Source: Phoma sp. XZ068
Taxonomy: Eukaryota > Ascomycota > Dothideomycetes > Pleosporales > Didymellaceae
Direction: 5' to 3'
DNA: 64,000 bases
NCBI GenBank assembly: GCA_004835665.1
Contig: RBKR01000015.1
Span: 682,001 to 746,000, forward strand
A program made the position numbers and the translations under genes. How positions within the stretch are numbered: position 1 is the stretch's first letter; every line of letters starts with the position of its first letter. Under the pieces are notes generated by a model, which saw only the letters and a list, made by a program, of their open reading frames with translations, ran no database searches and had not been told where the DNA came from. This document shows, piece after piece, positions 42,255 to 53,186 of the stretch.

Positions 42255-43268
42255 ATGGCCACAACCGAGCAGATAATGGCTTCACGGAACTGCACCGAAA
42301 TTACTCCTCAATGTCCTCTCCAACTTACTGTCTATGGCTACGAGCCCAATCTAGCTGCCAACGCCTTTTTCGTCGGCTTCTTCGGCCTTGCAGCGATTGT
42401 TCAGCTTATCTTTGGCATCCGGTATAAGACATGGAGCTACATGACTGTAGTCTCGCTAGGATGTCTGGCAGAGTGCATCGGCTACATCGGTCGACTCATG
42501 CTGCACAAAAACCCGTGGAACCATATGGGTGTAAGTATGAATAGCTCATTGCAGAAAGACACAATTGCTGACAGTGATAGTTCAAAATTCAGATTGTACT
42601 ATTAATTTTCGCTCCTGCGTTGCTAGCTGCGGGTATCTACCTCTCTCTGAAGCACGTTGTCATTCAATTTGGCGCGGAATGGTCTCGATTACGGCCAGCT
42701 TGGTATACCTACATCTTTGTTTCCTGCGACATTGCTTCCCTTACCTTGCAAAGCGTGGGAGGAGCGCTTGCAGCTAGTGCAGACCCAGGGTCCCATATGC
42801 TCAACGTTGGAACCGATATTATGCTTGCAGGCATTATCTGGCAAGTCGTTGGTATGTCCATCTACGCTGCCTCTCGAGGATTGAAACTTACTAACAATTC
42901 TAGTGCTTGTTATATTCGGATACCTCGTTGCCGAATATTGCATGAGAACTTACAGACGCCGTGATCAGCTGTCGACGGATGCTCTCCGGCTGTGGAGCAA
43001 TGGACGCTTTAAGCTGTTCTGTGGCAGCGTTGTCGTGGCCTATGTCACTATTCTGATTCGATGCATATATCGCATTCCAGAATTGAACGATGGTTGGGGC
43101 GGTAAACTGATGCGCGACGAGACAGACTTTATCGTTCTTGAGTCTGTCATGATTTCCATTGCAGTGGCAGCGCAAACAATCTTCCACCCAGGCTTTTGCT
43201 TTCCAGCCTTCGGCAAGAAGATGGTCAACAACAATGAGCAGGAAGAAGCAGTTTTATGTGAAAAGTAA
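42255..43268 (+). CDS. RTA1-like seven-helix membrane protein, three exons, 299 aa
   Basis: Exons 42255-42530, 42593-42851 and 42904-43268 join in frame (introns 62 and 52 nt). Seven hydrophobic segments alternate with short loops, beginning near residue 35 (NAFFVGFFGLAAIVQLIFGI). The signature of the RTA1/RTM1 family is present: LAECIGYIGR in helix 3, FAPALLAAGIYLSL in helix 4, FVSCDIASLTLQSVGGALA in helix 5 and IRCIYRIPEL before the last helix. The N-terminus before helix 1 has two Cys (RNCTEITPQC), common in this family. These plasma- or internal-membrane proteins affect resistance to 7-aminocholesterol, sphingoid bases and other lipids. Transport activity is proposed, not proven. The gene is flanked by relics and spacer, so it is an isolated intact gene here. 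Confidence 0.88.
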
Positions 43269-43756
43269 CAAAGGGTCTAAATCTGAGATGGAGGCACTTG
43301 CGTAGCAAACTCTGGGTTACACGTTACGAACTACCAAGTACGATGGTAATACTGCTCTGTGTGCGGCTGCCACTTGCCACGATCTCCAAACATTTGCTAG
43401 TGAGGAGACTTCTAGCATCTCTCATTGCGCATGTATGAATTAGACAACAATATGTACATCTTTGAATTTTATTAAGGACCTTCTATTTTACCTTAGATCT
43501 ACGTTTGTGTTTCTTTCTATCAGTCAGCCAAAGAATATTTACTGGAAACTCGCGAAATGGCTCCAGATTTATCAGAATTTTAATTCAGCACAGTTGATGG
43601 TCACTGTGCGATGGCTTCAAGGTGTATTGAATATCCAGAGAACATCAGAATCATGGAAGTAGTGTTGGAACTTTTAGAGCGGCATAGGATTCAACAAAAC
43701 TAACATTAAACAAAGCGTTTTCTTTTGGGAATACCATCCATCATTGGTCGCAGTAT
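43269..43756. other. AT-rich intergenic, 488 bp
   Basis: 3' region of the RTA1-like gene and AT-rich spacer. Nothing recognisable. Confidence 0.45.
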
Positions 43757-44110
43757 AAGCGTCTCTCATTCAATAAGTTCAATATCTTTGCCAAGAAGCG
43801 AGCGAGCCTCTTCAGTTCCAGTTTCAGGGATTTTGTACGCCTTAAAAATGCCGAGATGAAGGTCGCCGGTCGAGACTAGCGAGAAATGGTGCGATGCATT
43901 TCGCATTCAGGTAAGGTTGTCTCGAACGAAGCAAGTTCCGTTACGCAAGAAGGTACCACCAGATCCGTCGTATACAATAGCAATTTCATAGACGATGTTA
44001 TATGGCGCAAAATCAAAGATATTGTTTCATGGATCCTGGAATGTGGCTATGATGTCAGCTCCACGTGGCATAAGTTGTGGGCTCGTGGCGTGTCGAGACC
44101 AGAGCATGCT
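43757..44110 (-). pseudogene. Minus-strand coding-like relic of unknown family
   Basis: One minus-strand frame gives protein-like sequence over about 115 codons with two internal stops: MPRGADIIATFQDP, stop, NNIFDFAPYNIVYEIAIVYD, GSGGTFLRNGTCFVRDNL, stop, then HHFSLVSTGDLHLGIFKAY and KIPETGTEEARSLLGKDIEL to a final stop near 43757. The first stop (TGA) is one C-to-T step from CGA. I do not recognise a family. It could also be a live gene if the stops lie in introns, but I find no convincing splice sites around them. Confidence 0.35.
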
Positions 44111-44281
44111 CAATCACATCAAACGTTAACCGTGAAGCTTTTCAAACCAAACGAGGAGCGTCCAGACCTTCTTAAAAGATTGCTTGCTAAGAGCCGTTGA
44201 TGCGGACAACGATTATATCGCTCATTTTGAACTGTAGACCCTCACCAGTTTGTAAAGGCCCCAAATCTGCGGCCTCTGTAA

Positions 44282-44880
44282 ATGTTAACGAAAACAGAGG
44301 ACACATGTCCTTGGAAGCTTCCTGCGACAACTAGTACTATCTCTATCAACACAGATTCCTTTTCAGCGCTCTCGAAATTGAGGACCCTGCTCGACATCTG
44401 CAGTAATGAACATGGAAGTTACAAACGCCTCCTAAAGGCGTCGAAATTGCCAACGCGTTATTGAGACCATGGGCCGCGAGAATGTGAGACGCATCGAGAC
44501 TCAATAATGAAGCTTATGACAGGAGCGCTCTTCATTTCTGTCAGCCATTGTTGGGGCAAAACCAAATTCATTGAAACGACAAACGAGACTCTAGCGGCTC
44601 ACGAAAAGTCCATCCCTTGGAGCAAATTAACGAGAACATTCCAGCATGCAATCGTGCTAACGGTCGTATTAAGGGACCGATATATGTGCATTGACAGTTT
44701 GTGTGTCATTCAAGTAAGACTCCAACATTTTCCAAATCCGACATAAGGTTAGCATTGGCTAGGGTGATAAGAAAGATTGCGTTCGCGAAGGAAGCAAGGT
44801 GTGCGATATATACTCACACGCTAGGCTCAAATGATGGAATTGTATTCATGGCACAGAGTCGATGACGAATGCCGTCGCAA
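44282..44880 (+). pseudogene. HET-domain gene relic
   Basis: The plus strand carries the core of a HET (heterokaryon incompatibility) domain: SVSHCWGKTKFIETTNETL, AAHEKSIPWSKLTRTFQHAI and YMCIDSLCVIQ. After a 49-nt intron-like gap (44714-44762) it continues with GDKKDCVREGSKVCDIYSHA. The invariant SHCWG and IDSLCIIQ blocks are clear. An in-frame TGA after LPTRY (44462-44464) and the loss of frame after the IYSHA block at about 44830 show it is broken. The expected C-terminal several hundred residues are absent. Intact HET proteins trigger cell death when unlike strains fuse; this copy is a remnant only. Confidence 0.68.
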
Positions 44881-45537
44881 GCGAAAATGCGCTACATACC
44901 TTATCCTCGTCGGCATGGGTGAAGCCGTCATTTCTTGCGGGAATTTCCTGAATAATTGTAGGCGCTGTTGAATGGAGGTATATGCCTTACTAGCCATTGT
45001 ATGTATTTTTGCAAAGTCCAGTCGTTTTGCTGGCTAGATGGTATCGGAGCTTGTTGATGTTGAGGGTGAGCGGTGGATATTGGGCGTTGGCTTAGAAGGG
45101 CCGTGGTGAAGCGATGGGCCACATTTCCTGCAACATGTGAGGTGGTTAGCAGACGTGAATAATTAGATATGGGTGATTGAAAACAAAGCTGATACATCTC
45201 AAGCCCGACAGAGCCGTTCACTCTCATCGACTGGAAAGTATGAATGTACCTTTCCTCACGTGCACTTACAAGTTCCGAATTTGAGCTGTCGATCGGCAAT
45301 CTTGGGATATCCAGAGTAATGCGTTCATTGAACCAGAGAAAGAGAGAAGAGAAAGACACCGCTCCTTGGAAAAATTATCTTTTGTGGATCGATGTCCAAG
45401 TGATCTATATTCGAAAAGCGTTCACACCAATGCGCTTCTCAGCCGCAAGTCGACGCATTGTTGCCAGCTACAATTGTTCACACTGCTGGCAGCCTCTCAA
45501 ATTTTCACCCGACAATCGAACAGCGTCTCAACCCAAC
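44881..45537. other. Intergenic, 657 bp
   Basis: Between the HET relic and the 3' end of the MFS transporter. A 143-codon minus-strand frame (44928-45359) has unbiased composition and no motif; I do not accept it as a gene. Confidence 0.4.
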
Positions 45538-47335
45538 TTAGATGACATAGCGGAATCGAGGACTGTCGTCTCCAAGCTCGGCAAGCTCATCCTCGCTCAG
45601 GCCTTCGTGCTTCTTGTCAATTCTGCCCTCAGCTCTCTGCTTATTCATTCTTGAGAAATAGGCCCACATGAATATGTATATACCAGTTGCCATACTCACC
45701 ATCGCTAGCGTGACAGCGTGGCCTCGGATGTATCGCGGACCTTCGTGGGTGGTACTACACAATGTGAATTAGCATTTGAGGTTGGAACGTGAAACTTGAA
45801 GAGTGGACGTACTAGATGAAGGGCGCCATGATGCCAGAAGCATTGCCAATGGTCAACTGTAATCCATTTGCTGTGGCTCTTTTGCCGTATCTTGGGCTGT
45901 TATTGGGCAACCACGCTAGGGGCAAACCGACGAGAATATAAAGACCAGCGGCGATGAGGAAGCAGCTGTCCCATGGTTAGGATCTGGGTGAGAAAAGATG
46001 TTATTCAGAACACATACCCAAAATAATGGACTCCAGCAGGCGTAGGCGATATCAAGATAGCATAGCCGACCAGACTGACGGTCCCAAATACGACACAGAA
46101 CATACCGCGCTTCTGAGTTCTATCAGAAAGATACGCTACGGTCATGTACATTGCGGCTCCAACAAAATAACAAGGGATCGTCAATAGCTGCACCTCTTGT
46201 GCCGTCCAAGTGCCGAGACCCCTAATAATGGTCGGTAGGAAGGTTGAATAGCCTATCGAGTCAATTTTGTCAGTTATGACACAGTAGACCATTGAGCGCA
46301 TCGAAAAACATACCGTAAAGCATGGTGTCGGCACCGAACTGAGAAGCACAGAACATCCATACCTTCCAGTCCTTGAATGCTTTCATCATGTCCTGCTTGC
46401 TAAATTGCTGTGCACTCGTTGTGTTACCATATGCACGGCCATTACGGACAACCATCAATTTCTTCTCATCATCACTGAGAAAGTATGCGGATTCGGGATC
46501 GTTGGGCATAAGAAAGAAGATCGCAATGCCGAGCAATACCGTGGGAATGCCCTCAATGATCATGATCCACTGTGTCTTTGTTCAGTACCATTGCTTCAAG
46601 TGTACGGGATATTTTCTGTAAAACTTACCCTCCAGCCACTCATTCCCTGAATACCATCCATGTGTCCTATGCCAAATGCCAGTAGCCCTCCTAGTGCACC
46701 TGCGATGGCAGCCGAAACGAACAAATAGCCGACACGCAATGCGAGCTCGTTCTTGGTATAGAAGAACGTCAAATACAAGTTCATTCCTGGGAAAAGCCCT
46801 GCCTCTAGCGCACCAAGGAGAACACGGCAAGCTAAGAGGCCAGCATACGATTGCACGAGCCCAGTCAAAGTGGCGACGATACCCCATGAGACGGTGATGA
46901 AGGCGATCCAGCGGCTAGGCGTGAACTTCTTCAGCACCAAATTCGACGGCACCTCGAATGTGATGTAGGTGACAAACAGAATAGACACTGCGATCTGAAA
47001 CTGGTTGCCAACGAGTCCGAGGTCTTTTTCCAAGCCGTACAGACGCGCGTTGCCGATGTTGACACTGAGAACGTGGATGTCAGCTGAAGGCGCTGTGGAG
47101 TAATGAGGAAGTGAGGATCTCACCGATCCAGAAAGCTCAAGAGGTATGTGAGCATCACAATCGGAATCAGATGCAAGTCCAGCTTGCGGACCAGCTTCTT
47201 TTCATCGACATTCAATGGCTCTCCCGTTGCGGCCACAACAGTTCCTTCCTCAGAGCTTCGGCCAGCGCGGCCTTGCATCTCGGCAGTGGCAGTGTTACCC
47301 GCCTTCTCGTCGGAGTACTCGCCACTTGTTGCCAT
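45538..47335 (-). CDS. MFS transporter, anion:cation symporter family (Dal5-like), six exons, 502 aa
   Basis: Minus-strand exons 47335-47124, 47064-46629, 46569-46314, 46252-46018, 45965-45813 and 45754-45538 join in frame with introns of 47-61 nt. The hydrophilic N-terminus precedes LVRKLDLHLIPIVMLTYLLS in helix 1 and the family motif FLDRVNIGNARL. Later signatures are EVPSNLVLKKFTPSRWI, LLGALEAGLFPGMNLYLTFF and WRWIMIIEGIPTVLLGI. Twelve membrane segments fit the length. Family members carry organic anions such as allantoate, nicotinate, pantothenate, biotin precursors or dipeptides into the cell with protons. It is 1.2 kb from a 5-oxoprolinase that is itself divergent from a Zn2Cys6 regulator, so uptake of a cyclic amide such as 5-oxoproline or a hydantoin is possible. 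The start at 47335 is the first ATG in a good context. Confidence 0.88.
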
Positions 47336-48545
47336 CGTTCCTGCGGCGCAATCGTGCGTGTACAAGAACAATTGTTCCGTAATGTGGGCTGTGATATGTG
47401 CTGTGATTACAGAGACCCCAAGAAGATCTTATAGGAATGTGTGATCAACAAGCAAGATGTGTTGGCTATGACGTCGCAGTGCGCACCGTTTCGTAGATGC
47501 ATAAAATCTGAAGTGAATTGAACACCTTCAAAAGGTCGTCATCCGTAATGTTTTATACCTACCAACCTAGGTATGTGGAGATAAAGGTCCCTTCTCCACA
47601 AGAACATTTGCGGGGGCCATATCCGTTACGGCATATGCCTCCCGAGGTCGTAGGAACGCCATGAGATCGTCAGTGTCGGACTAACCTAAAATAGGTTAGT
47701 CGAGCAGGCAAGGATCCCGTTATCTCGAGAGGCGGGGACCCACCCCGACGATTCATTGACCTGGTCCGTGCTCATCGTGATAGCACGGCGTCTCTTTTGT
47801 TGCAGAACACATAGCTTGCAAGCGCCGCATCATGATAACAGCTTATCGTAGTAAGGAGGTATTTCGGTTATTCTAGACTTTCCTCTTATAGTTTTTTGCT
47901 TCGCAGACGCGTTGCAAAGCGTGCGACAGTTCACTTCGAAGGCCTCTGGCGAATCTGGATAGCTCAAAATTTACCGCCAAGTCTCTCTACAACGTGGGAC
48001 GACGTGTATGTCCGCACTGGTCTCTCCACAGCTTGGCACTGACATGAAGTTCCCCGGTTTTCCACCACCCCACAAAGTTGGTCAATGCTGCAGTCGGTAT
48101 CAGTATAGGTGATGACTTGGCGTTGCTAGATAAGTGCGAGATAGATAAGAACCCCATCACTGAGAATGAGCACAGTACACGGAGCTATGTTTTCTTTCAC
48201 AACATCGATGAGTGTGAAATCATGTCTTTTCGGATCAGATGATAAAAACACACGGCTTTATCTCAGCTAGTATTTTCTGTATCAAATACTCACCGCAGTC
48301 TATGTCAAACGAACAGATCAGGACGTTAGAACCATGCTGGAACCTTCCTGCCTCGAGCCAAATCAAGCGACCAACATTCAAGTTCTCGTATACGTACAAC
48401 ACCGTGCTGCCTACAAATTTTACTCATTTATGGTACCTAAAAAGCCAGAGTCAATTTTTAATGAACGCTTGGTATCAGCACGAACAATTTGGTACCGTTT
48501 GATTTTGTTCTTCCTCTATTTGAAGCAATACTTATTACGCGTATT
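47336..48545. other. Intergenic, 1.21 kb
   Basis: Promoter of the MFS gene and 3' region of the oxoprolinase gene. It contains one ACCTAGGT palindrome (47565) and a short hairpin CTAACCTAAAATAGGTTAG at 47682-47700. Plus-strand frames near 48239-48618 are chance. No gene is seen. Confidence 0.45.
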
Positions 48546-51500
48546 TCATGCGTGCCCGTTGGCGCCGTTGATGCCATTTGTCTCGAGGGAGCCCCAAGCG
48601 CCGCCGCCAGGCGACTGAATGACTACTCTGTCACCCGAAATAAGTCTCGTCGTGGCTTTGGCACCCAGGTTGACGGTGCTCTCTCTGCCCTTCTCATCCT
48701 TCCTCACGATCAAGTTGACACCACTAGACCCGCCTCCACCGCCCTCCATCCCATATGGCTGCCTGGACCGTCGCTCGCTGAGGATAGAGCACTGAACGGG
48801 AACTCTGAACTCGATATCGCGCACTGTGCCGTCACCACCGTTATGATGGCCTCTACCTCCAGATCCTTCTCTCAGAGTGAACGCGCGCAAAATGCACGGG
48901 TAACGCTTCTCGAAAACTTCTGGATCTGTGATTCGTGTGTTTGTCATGTGGACGTGCACACCACTTGTACCCTCCCATGTCGGTCCAGCGCCTGCACCAC
49001 CAGCAATAGTTTCATAATAGCCGAAGCCATCCTTGTGTTCTTCGGTAATTGGGTCTTTTCCACCTGTACCAAAGGTGAGATTGTTACAGCAGCCCTGGCT
49101 GGCTGCACATGCACGGAAAGCTCGAAGTACAACATCGGTAATGCGTTGCGAGGTCAGGACGTTACCGCCGACCACGGCAAGGCCCTTGGTTGGACTGAGG
49201 ATACTGGCTTCTGGGACACATATGCTGATGGGGTTCAGGCAGCCTTGGTTAAGAGGAATATCTGTGGCGACGAGAGCCCGCAGGCAATATATGATCGCGC
49301 TGTGAGTGATCGCAATTGGGGCATTGGTATTGCCTAGAACCTGAGGGCCCGTGCCCGTAAAGTCGAATTCAGCGGATCCATCGTCCGCAATGGTGATTTT
49401 GAGCTTGATCGGTGTACCATCATCCATGTAGTCGACTGCCTCAAGGGGCGTGGGGCCAAACTTTGCGACGGTAGCCTTCAAAAGGTCGCGAACAGCGAGC
49501 TCGGCAGTATGCTGAATGGCATACATATACCGATGCACGGTGGTCAAGCCGAACTCGGTAATGAGGTCTTTGATGAGCGAGATACCTTTGACATTGGCAG
49601 CAATCTGAGCTTTCAAGTCAGACATGTTGTCAGCAAGCTTCCTAGAGCCTGAGCAGCCTTCGTATTGAGCGGGCTCCACGAGTAGAAGCCGCTTGACTTC
49701 GTCCTCGTCGAACTTGCCTGCGCTTACGAGCTTAGTGCTCTCAATGGCAGCACCTTCTTGCCACAGTGCGCTGCTAGTGGGTGGCATTGAGCCAGGCAGT
49801 AATCCACCAATATCCGCGTGGTGGCCACGGCTGGCGACGTAGAACGCGATGGCACCGTTATTGAAGACAGGGGTAATGACGGTAATGTCGGGAAGATGGG
49901 TACCACCACAGCTTGGATGATTAGACATGAGTACATCGCCGTCCTTCAATTTGCCTTCCCAGAGTTCATGCTGGTATCGGACAGCGAACTGCATGGATCC
50001 GAGGTGAACAGGAACATGCGGTGCGTTTGCAACTAATCCGCCGTCTGGTGAAAAGATTGCGCATGAGAAGTCTAAACGCTCCTTGATATTGGTCGACACT
50101 GCAGTCTTTTGTAGTGTTCGACCCATCTGTTCGGCAATCGACATGAAGCGGTGGCCAAAAATGGACAGCTGGATAGGACTAAACTCGGTTTGTGGTTGAC
50201 CCTTGGAAGGAGTATCGGATGGAAGATCAATGACAACATAACTGTCAAGGATGGTAGCGGTGGCATGGGGAGTGACAACGATAGTCTGTGTTTTGTCGAT
50301 GACCAGAGCTGGCCCAGTCAGGCGCGCTCCGTTGGGCAGATGCTGGAGTTCGTAGATAGGGGTCTCAACCCAGCCGCTTTGAGGAAAGAAGACACGGCTG
50401 GTGCTGGCATGGGCCGGTAATGCAACTTCAGCCTCCTGAACAAGCTTCATCTGAGCATAAGGACTCTTCTCAACACGAGCATGAGCGGCACCGAAGGCTC
50501 GGACGCGGATGTCATCGACCAGGATAGGCTTACTGTCAAAAGTGAAACCAAATTCTCGCTTGTGGGCCGCCTCAAAACCCTTTTTGAAGTCCCAGTCGTC
50601 GCCTTTGAGAATCATCAGTGAGCTGCTGGAGCCTGCATATCTCATGTTTAGATAGCTGTTGTAAGATATCTGCTTGGGCGAGAAGCCTTGCTCAGAGAGC
50701 TTGCTCTGCGCTTGAGACTCGAGTTCATAAAGCTTAGATTGTATTTCCGGTTCCGTAGTGGTAGAGTAAGTTAAGGCAGCAGGGCGCTGCACCTCGTGAA
50801 CAACGTCGGCCAGAGACATGCCGTATGCAGAAAGAATAGATGAGTACTTGTGTATTATAACCCTGGAGACGCCCAGTACGTCGGCAACAGAGCAGGCATG
50901 CTGGCCACCAGCACCACCAAAGCAAGCAAGATGATGGCTTGAGGTCTCAAAGCCTCTGGCCTCGGTGAGAGCGCGTATTGGTCGAGCCATGCCTTCGTTG
51001 GCGACTTCCAAGAACCCCATTGCAACATCTTCAGCGGAGAAAGGGATCTGGCCGCTCTTACAACGGTCCTCGTTGATCTTTTCTGTGAGAACTTGGAACT
51101 TTTGAGCTGTAACTTCCCTGTTCAACGGCTCGTCCTCATTGGGCCCAAAGACTTTCGGAAAGTAGTCTGGTAGAAGCCGGCCAACAAAGAGATTGGCATC
51201 AGTGACAGTTAGAGGACCACCTTTCCTATAGCAAGCGGGTCCGGGATGTGCAGAAGCTGATTCAGGGCCAACATGGAAAAGCCCATTTCTCCATGTCAAG
51301 ATAGAACCACCACCGGCAGCGACAGTCTGGATATCCAGCTGCGGGGATTGGACCATAATACCAGCAGTGGTGGTCTCGAAGACATGGTCGTACACGCCTG
51401 CGTATCGCGATACATCAGTCGAAGTGCCACCCATGTCGAATCCAAGAATGGGGCACTTTTCCTCATTATCCCACGACGTCTGGGCATAGCCGACGACACC

Positions 51501-52415
51501 ACCAGCTGGACCTGAGAGAATAGCCTTGAGACCGCTGAACTTTCGAAAATCCACCAGGCCGCCATCGGACTGCATGAACTCGATGCGGGTATTGTGAGAT
51601 TCAAACCCGCCCTCGAAGTTGGCGGAGATCGAGTCAATGTAAAGTTTTATGACCGGTGTGAGATATGCATCGGCCATGGCAGACATGCCTCTTGGCACCA
51701 CGTTTATCATAGGCTGGACGGAAGAGGATAGGGTGACAGAGAAGCCCATCTCCTTTGCAAGCTTTCCTACAGCTAGCTCGTGTTCGGGATATGCGTATGA
51801 GTGAACGAAAACCACGGCAAGCGACCGGAAGCCCGAGTCCCAAAGCCTTTGGAGCTGCAACTTGACAGCTTCGGTTTCAGGCTTCTTCATGACACGAATA
51901 GTCTCTCCAGTAACGCCAGTGACAAGTTCAGGCGTCGTGGCACTCGGCAAAGTCTTTGAAGATTCTGGATCCTCGGTGTAGTCCTCCATAGTGACACGCT
52001 CGTCAACTTCAACGACCTGTTCATACAGTACCCCAGGGCGGGCTACAGACAGATCAAAGATCTTAGGTCGTGACTGGTTACCAATCAGTAGAAGATCCTT
52101 AAAGCCCTTGGTTATGAGCAGCGCCGATCGGGCACCTTTTCTCTCAAGAAGTGCATTGGTCGCGACTGTTGTGCCCATGCGAATGGACTCGATGTGGAAA
52201 AGATTTAGTAGTTGACCGCGGGGATGAGGCTTGTCGGTTGCCAGCTCTAGTATTCTTCGGATCCCTTCGGTTGGAGCATCTTTGTAGTTGGCAGGGTCGA
52301 CCGACAGCAGCTTGAGGATTAGGTCCCGTCTGCCAGGTATTGAAGCATGCACATCAGTGAAGGTGCCGCCCCGATCGATGGAGATGCGGATGTTTAGCGG
52401 CTCGTCGACAGCCAT
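48546..52415 (-). CDS. OXP1: 5-oxoprolinase (ATP-hydrolysing), 1289 aa, intronless
   Basis: One uninterrupted frame of 1289 residues, the full length of eukaryotic 5-oxoprolinase. The N-terminal half is HyuA-like: IRISIDRGGTFTDVHA with the ASKHA phosphate loop, MGTTVATNALLERKG, and FDMGGTSTDVSR plus AAGGGSILTW in the second nucleotide-binding half. The C-terminal half, from about residue 750, is HyuB-like: GHRFMSIAEQMGRTLQKTA, SNHPSCGGTHLPDITVI, ASRGHHADIGG and PGGGAWG near the end. The enzyme opens 5-oxo-L-proline to L-glutamate with ATP hydrolysis and belongs to the glutathione (gamma-glutamyl) cycle in the cytosol. It is fused as one chain, as in yeast and animals. Neighbours are a Dal5-like transporter in the same orientation and a divergent Zn2Cys6 gene. 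The absence of introns contrasts with most genes here. A related hydantoinase specificity cannot be excluded. Confidence 0.94.
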   Translation of the reverse strand: MAVDEPLNIRISIDRGGTFTDVHASIPGRRDLILKLLSVDPANYKDAPTEGIRRILELATDKPHPRGQLLNLFHIESIRMGTTVATNALLERKGARSALLITKGFKDLLLIGNQSRPKIFDLSVARPGVLYEQVVEVDERVTMEDYTEDPESSKTLPSATTPELVTGVTGETIRVMKKPETEAVKLQLQRLWDSGFRSLAVVFVHSYAYPEHELAVGKLAKEMGFSVTLSSSVQPMINVVPRGMSAMADAYLTPVIKLYIDSISANFEGGFESHNTRIEFMQSDGGLVDFRKFSGLKAILSGPAGGVVGYAQTSWDNEEKCPILGFDMGGTSTDVSRYAGVYDHVFETTTAGIMVQSPQLDIQTVAAGGGSILTWRNGLFHVGPESASAHPGPACYRKGGPLTVTDANLFVGRLLPDYFPKVFGPNEDEPLNREVTAQKFQVLTEKINEDRCKSGQIPFSAEDVAMGFLEVANEGMARPIRALTEARGFETSSHHLACFGGAGGQHACSVADVLGVSRVIIHKYSSILSAYGMSLADVVHEVQRPAALTYSTTTEPEIQSKLYELESQAQSKLSEQGFSPKQISYNSYLNMRYAGSSSSLMILKGDDWDFKKGFEAAHKREFGFTFDSKPILVDDIRVRAFGAAHARVEKSPYAQMKLVQEAEVALPAHASTSRVFFPQSGWVETPIYELQHLPNGARLTGPALVIDKTQTIVVTPHATATILDSYVVIDLPSDTPSKGQPQTEFSPIQLSIFGHRFMSIAEQMGRTLQKTAVSTNIKERLDFSCAIFSPDGGLVANAPHVPVHLGSMQFAVRYQHELWEGKLKDGDVLMSNHPSCGGTHLPDITVITPVFNNGAIAFYVASRGHHADIGGLLPGSMPPTSSALWQEGAAIESTKLVSAGKFDEDEVKRLLLVEPAQYEGCSGSRKLADNMSDLKAQIAANVKGISLIKDLITEFGLTTVHRYMYAIQHTAELAVRDLLKATVAKFGPTPLEAVDYMDDGTPIKLKITIADDGSAEFDFTGTGPQVLGNTNAPIAITHSAIIYCLRALVATDIPLNQGCLNPISICVPEASILSPTKGLAVVGGNVLTSQRITDVVLRAFRACAASQGCCNNLTFGTGGKDPITEEHKDGFGYYETIAGGAGAGPTWEGTSGVHVHMTNTRITDPEVFEKRYPCILRAFTLREGSGGRGHHNGGDGTVRDIEFRVPVQCSILSERRSRQPYGMEGGGGGSSGVNLIVRKDEKGRESTVNLGAKATTRLISGDRVVIQSPGGGAWGSLETNGINGANGHA

Positions 52416-53186
52416 TTGATTGTGCTAACAAACGTGTAATGTGAATGAGAAACAAGAATAGTAGCAATGTGCACAAGAAGATGAAACAGCCGGATAGGAT
52501 GAATGGACGAGCAACGAGGTGGGCCGCCTCAACTTCTTATCTACCAAGGCTCTGCCATTCCATCGGCTTACTACGCTTGCACCCTTGCTTGGCGGGGTAG
52601 GACGTATGCTCCGACAAGCATAGTCTGGCGCAGCAGCCAACGGCGGCATACATTCACGGGGCAAAGACCATCGCAAAGGAAGAAGTGGATGCCAAGAGAC
52701 CATTCAGCTGATCCGAGTCGGAGTGGGTCCCAGACGCTAGATGGTTGAGCTACCTGTATTGGGTCTAGACGGACCGATCGGCAAAATCGACGGAGGCGCA
52801 CAGCGACGGGGCTTGACACCTCTAACCTCAGCTCTAAGCCGCTGACATGTATGCACGCACCCAAAGCTCTGATCTCGAGTGGGATGTCTATACGTTGAAC
52901 TGAGGTGGGATGTAACTTTCATGGACCTCGTCGCCATTCAGCGAACAACATCTAGTCACCAAGACGAGCTTACTGAATTTCACAAAAGGAGGGATGCGAG
53001 AGGCTCGTATGACGATCACCAACCTCGCATTGAAGGGCAGTCAGCCAAACCGTCATCAAAGTCGCATTTCGGCTCTCTCGCGTCTGAAATTGTCCGTTGG
53101 CAACTGATGGAGTCGAATGTCTCTTTCCCTCCTCATACCACTCGTCTGATTGTTGTACGAACCATCTCTTCTCGTCCGCTCTAGCC
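52416..53186. promoter_or_regulatory. Divergent promoter of oxoprolinase and regulator genes, 771 bp
   Basis: Both start codons face away from this region, so it holds both promoters. Near 52770-52781 it reads CGGACCGATCGG, three CGG/CCG triplets in tight spacing, a possible Zn2Cys6 site. No coding sequence is credible here. Confidence 0.45.

Noticed and set aside
44928..45359. 143-codon minus-strand frame after the HET relic
   Set aside because: No motif, no splice-linked neighbours and unbiased composition. Not enough to call a gene.
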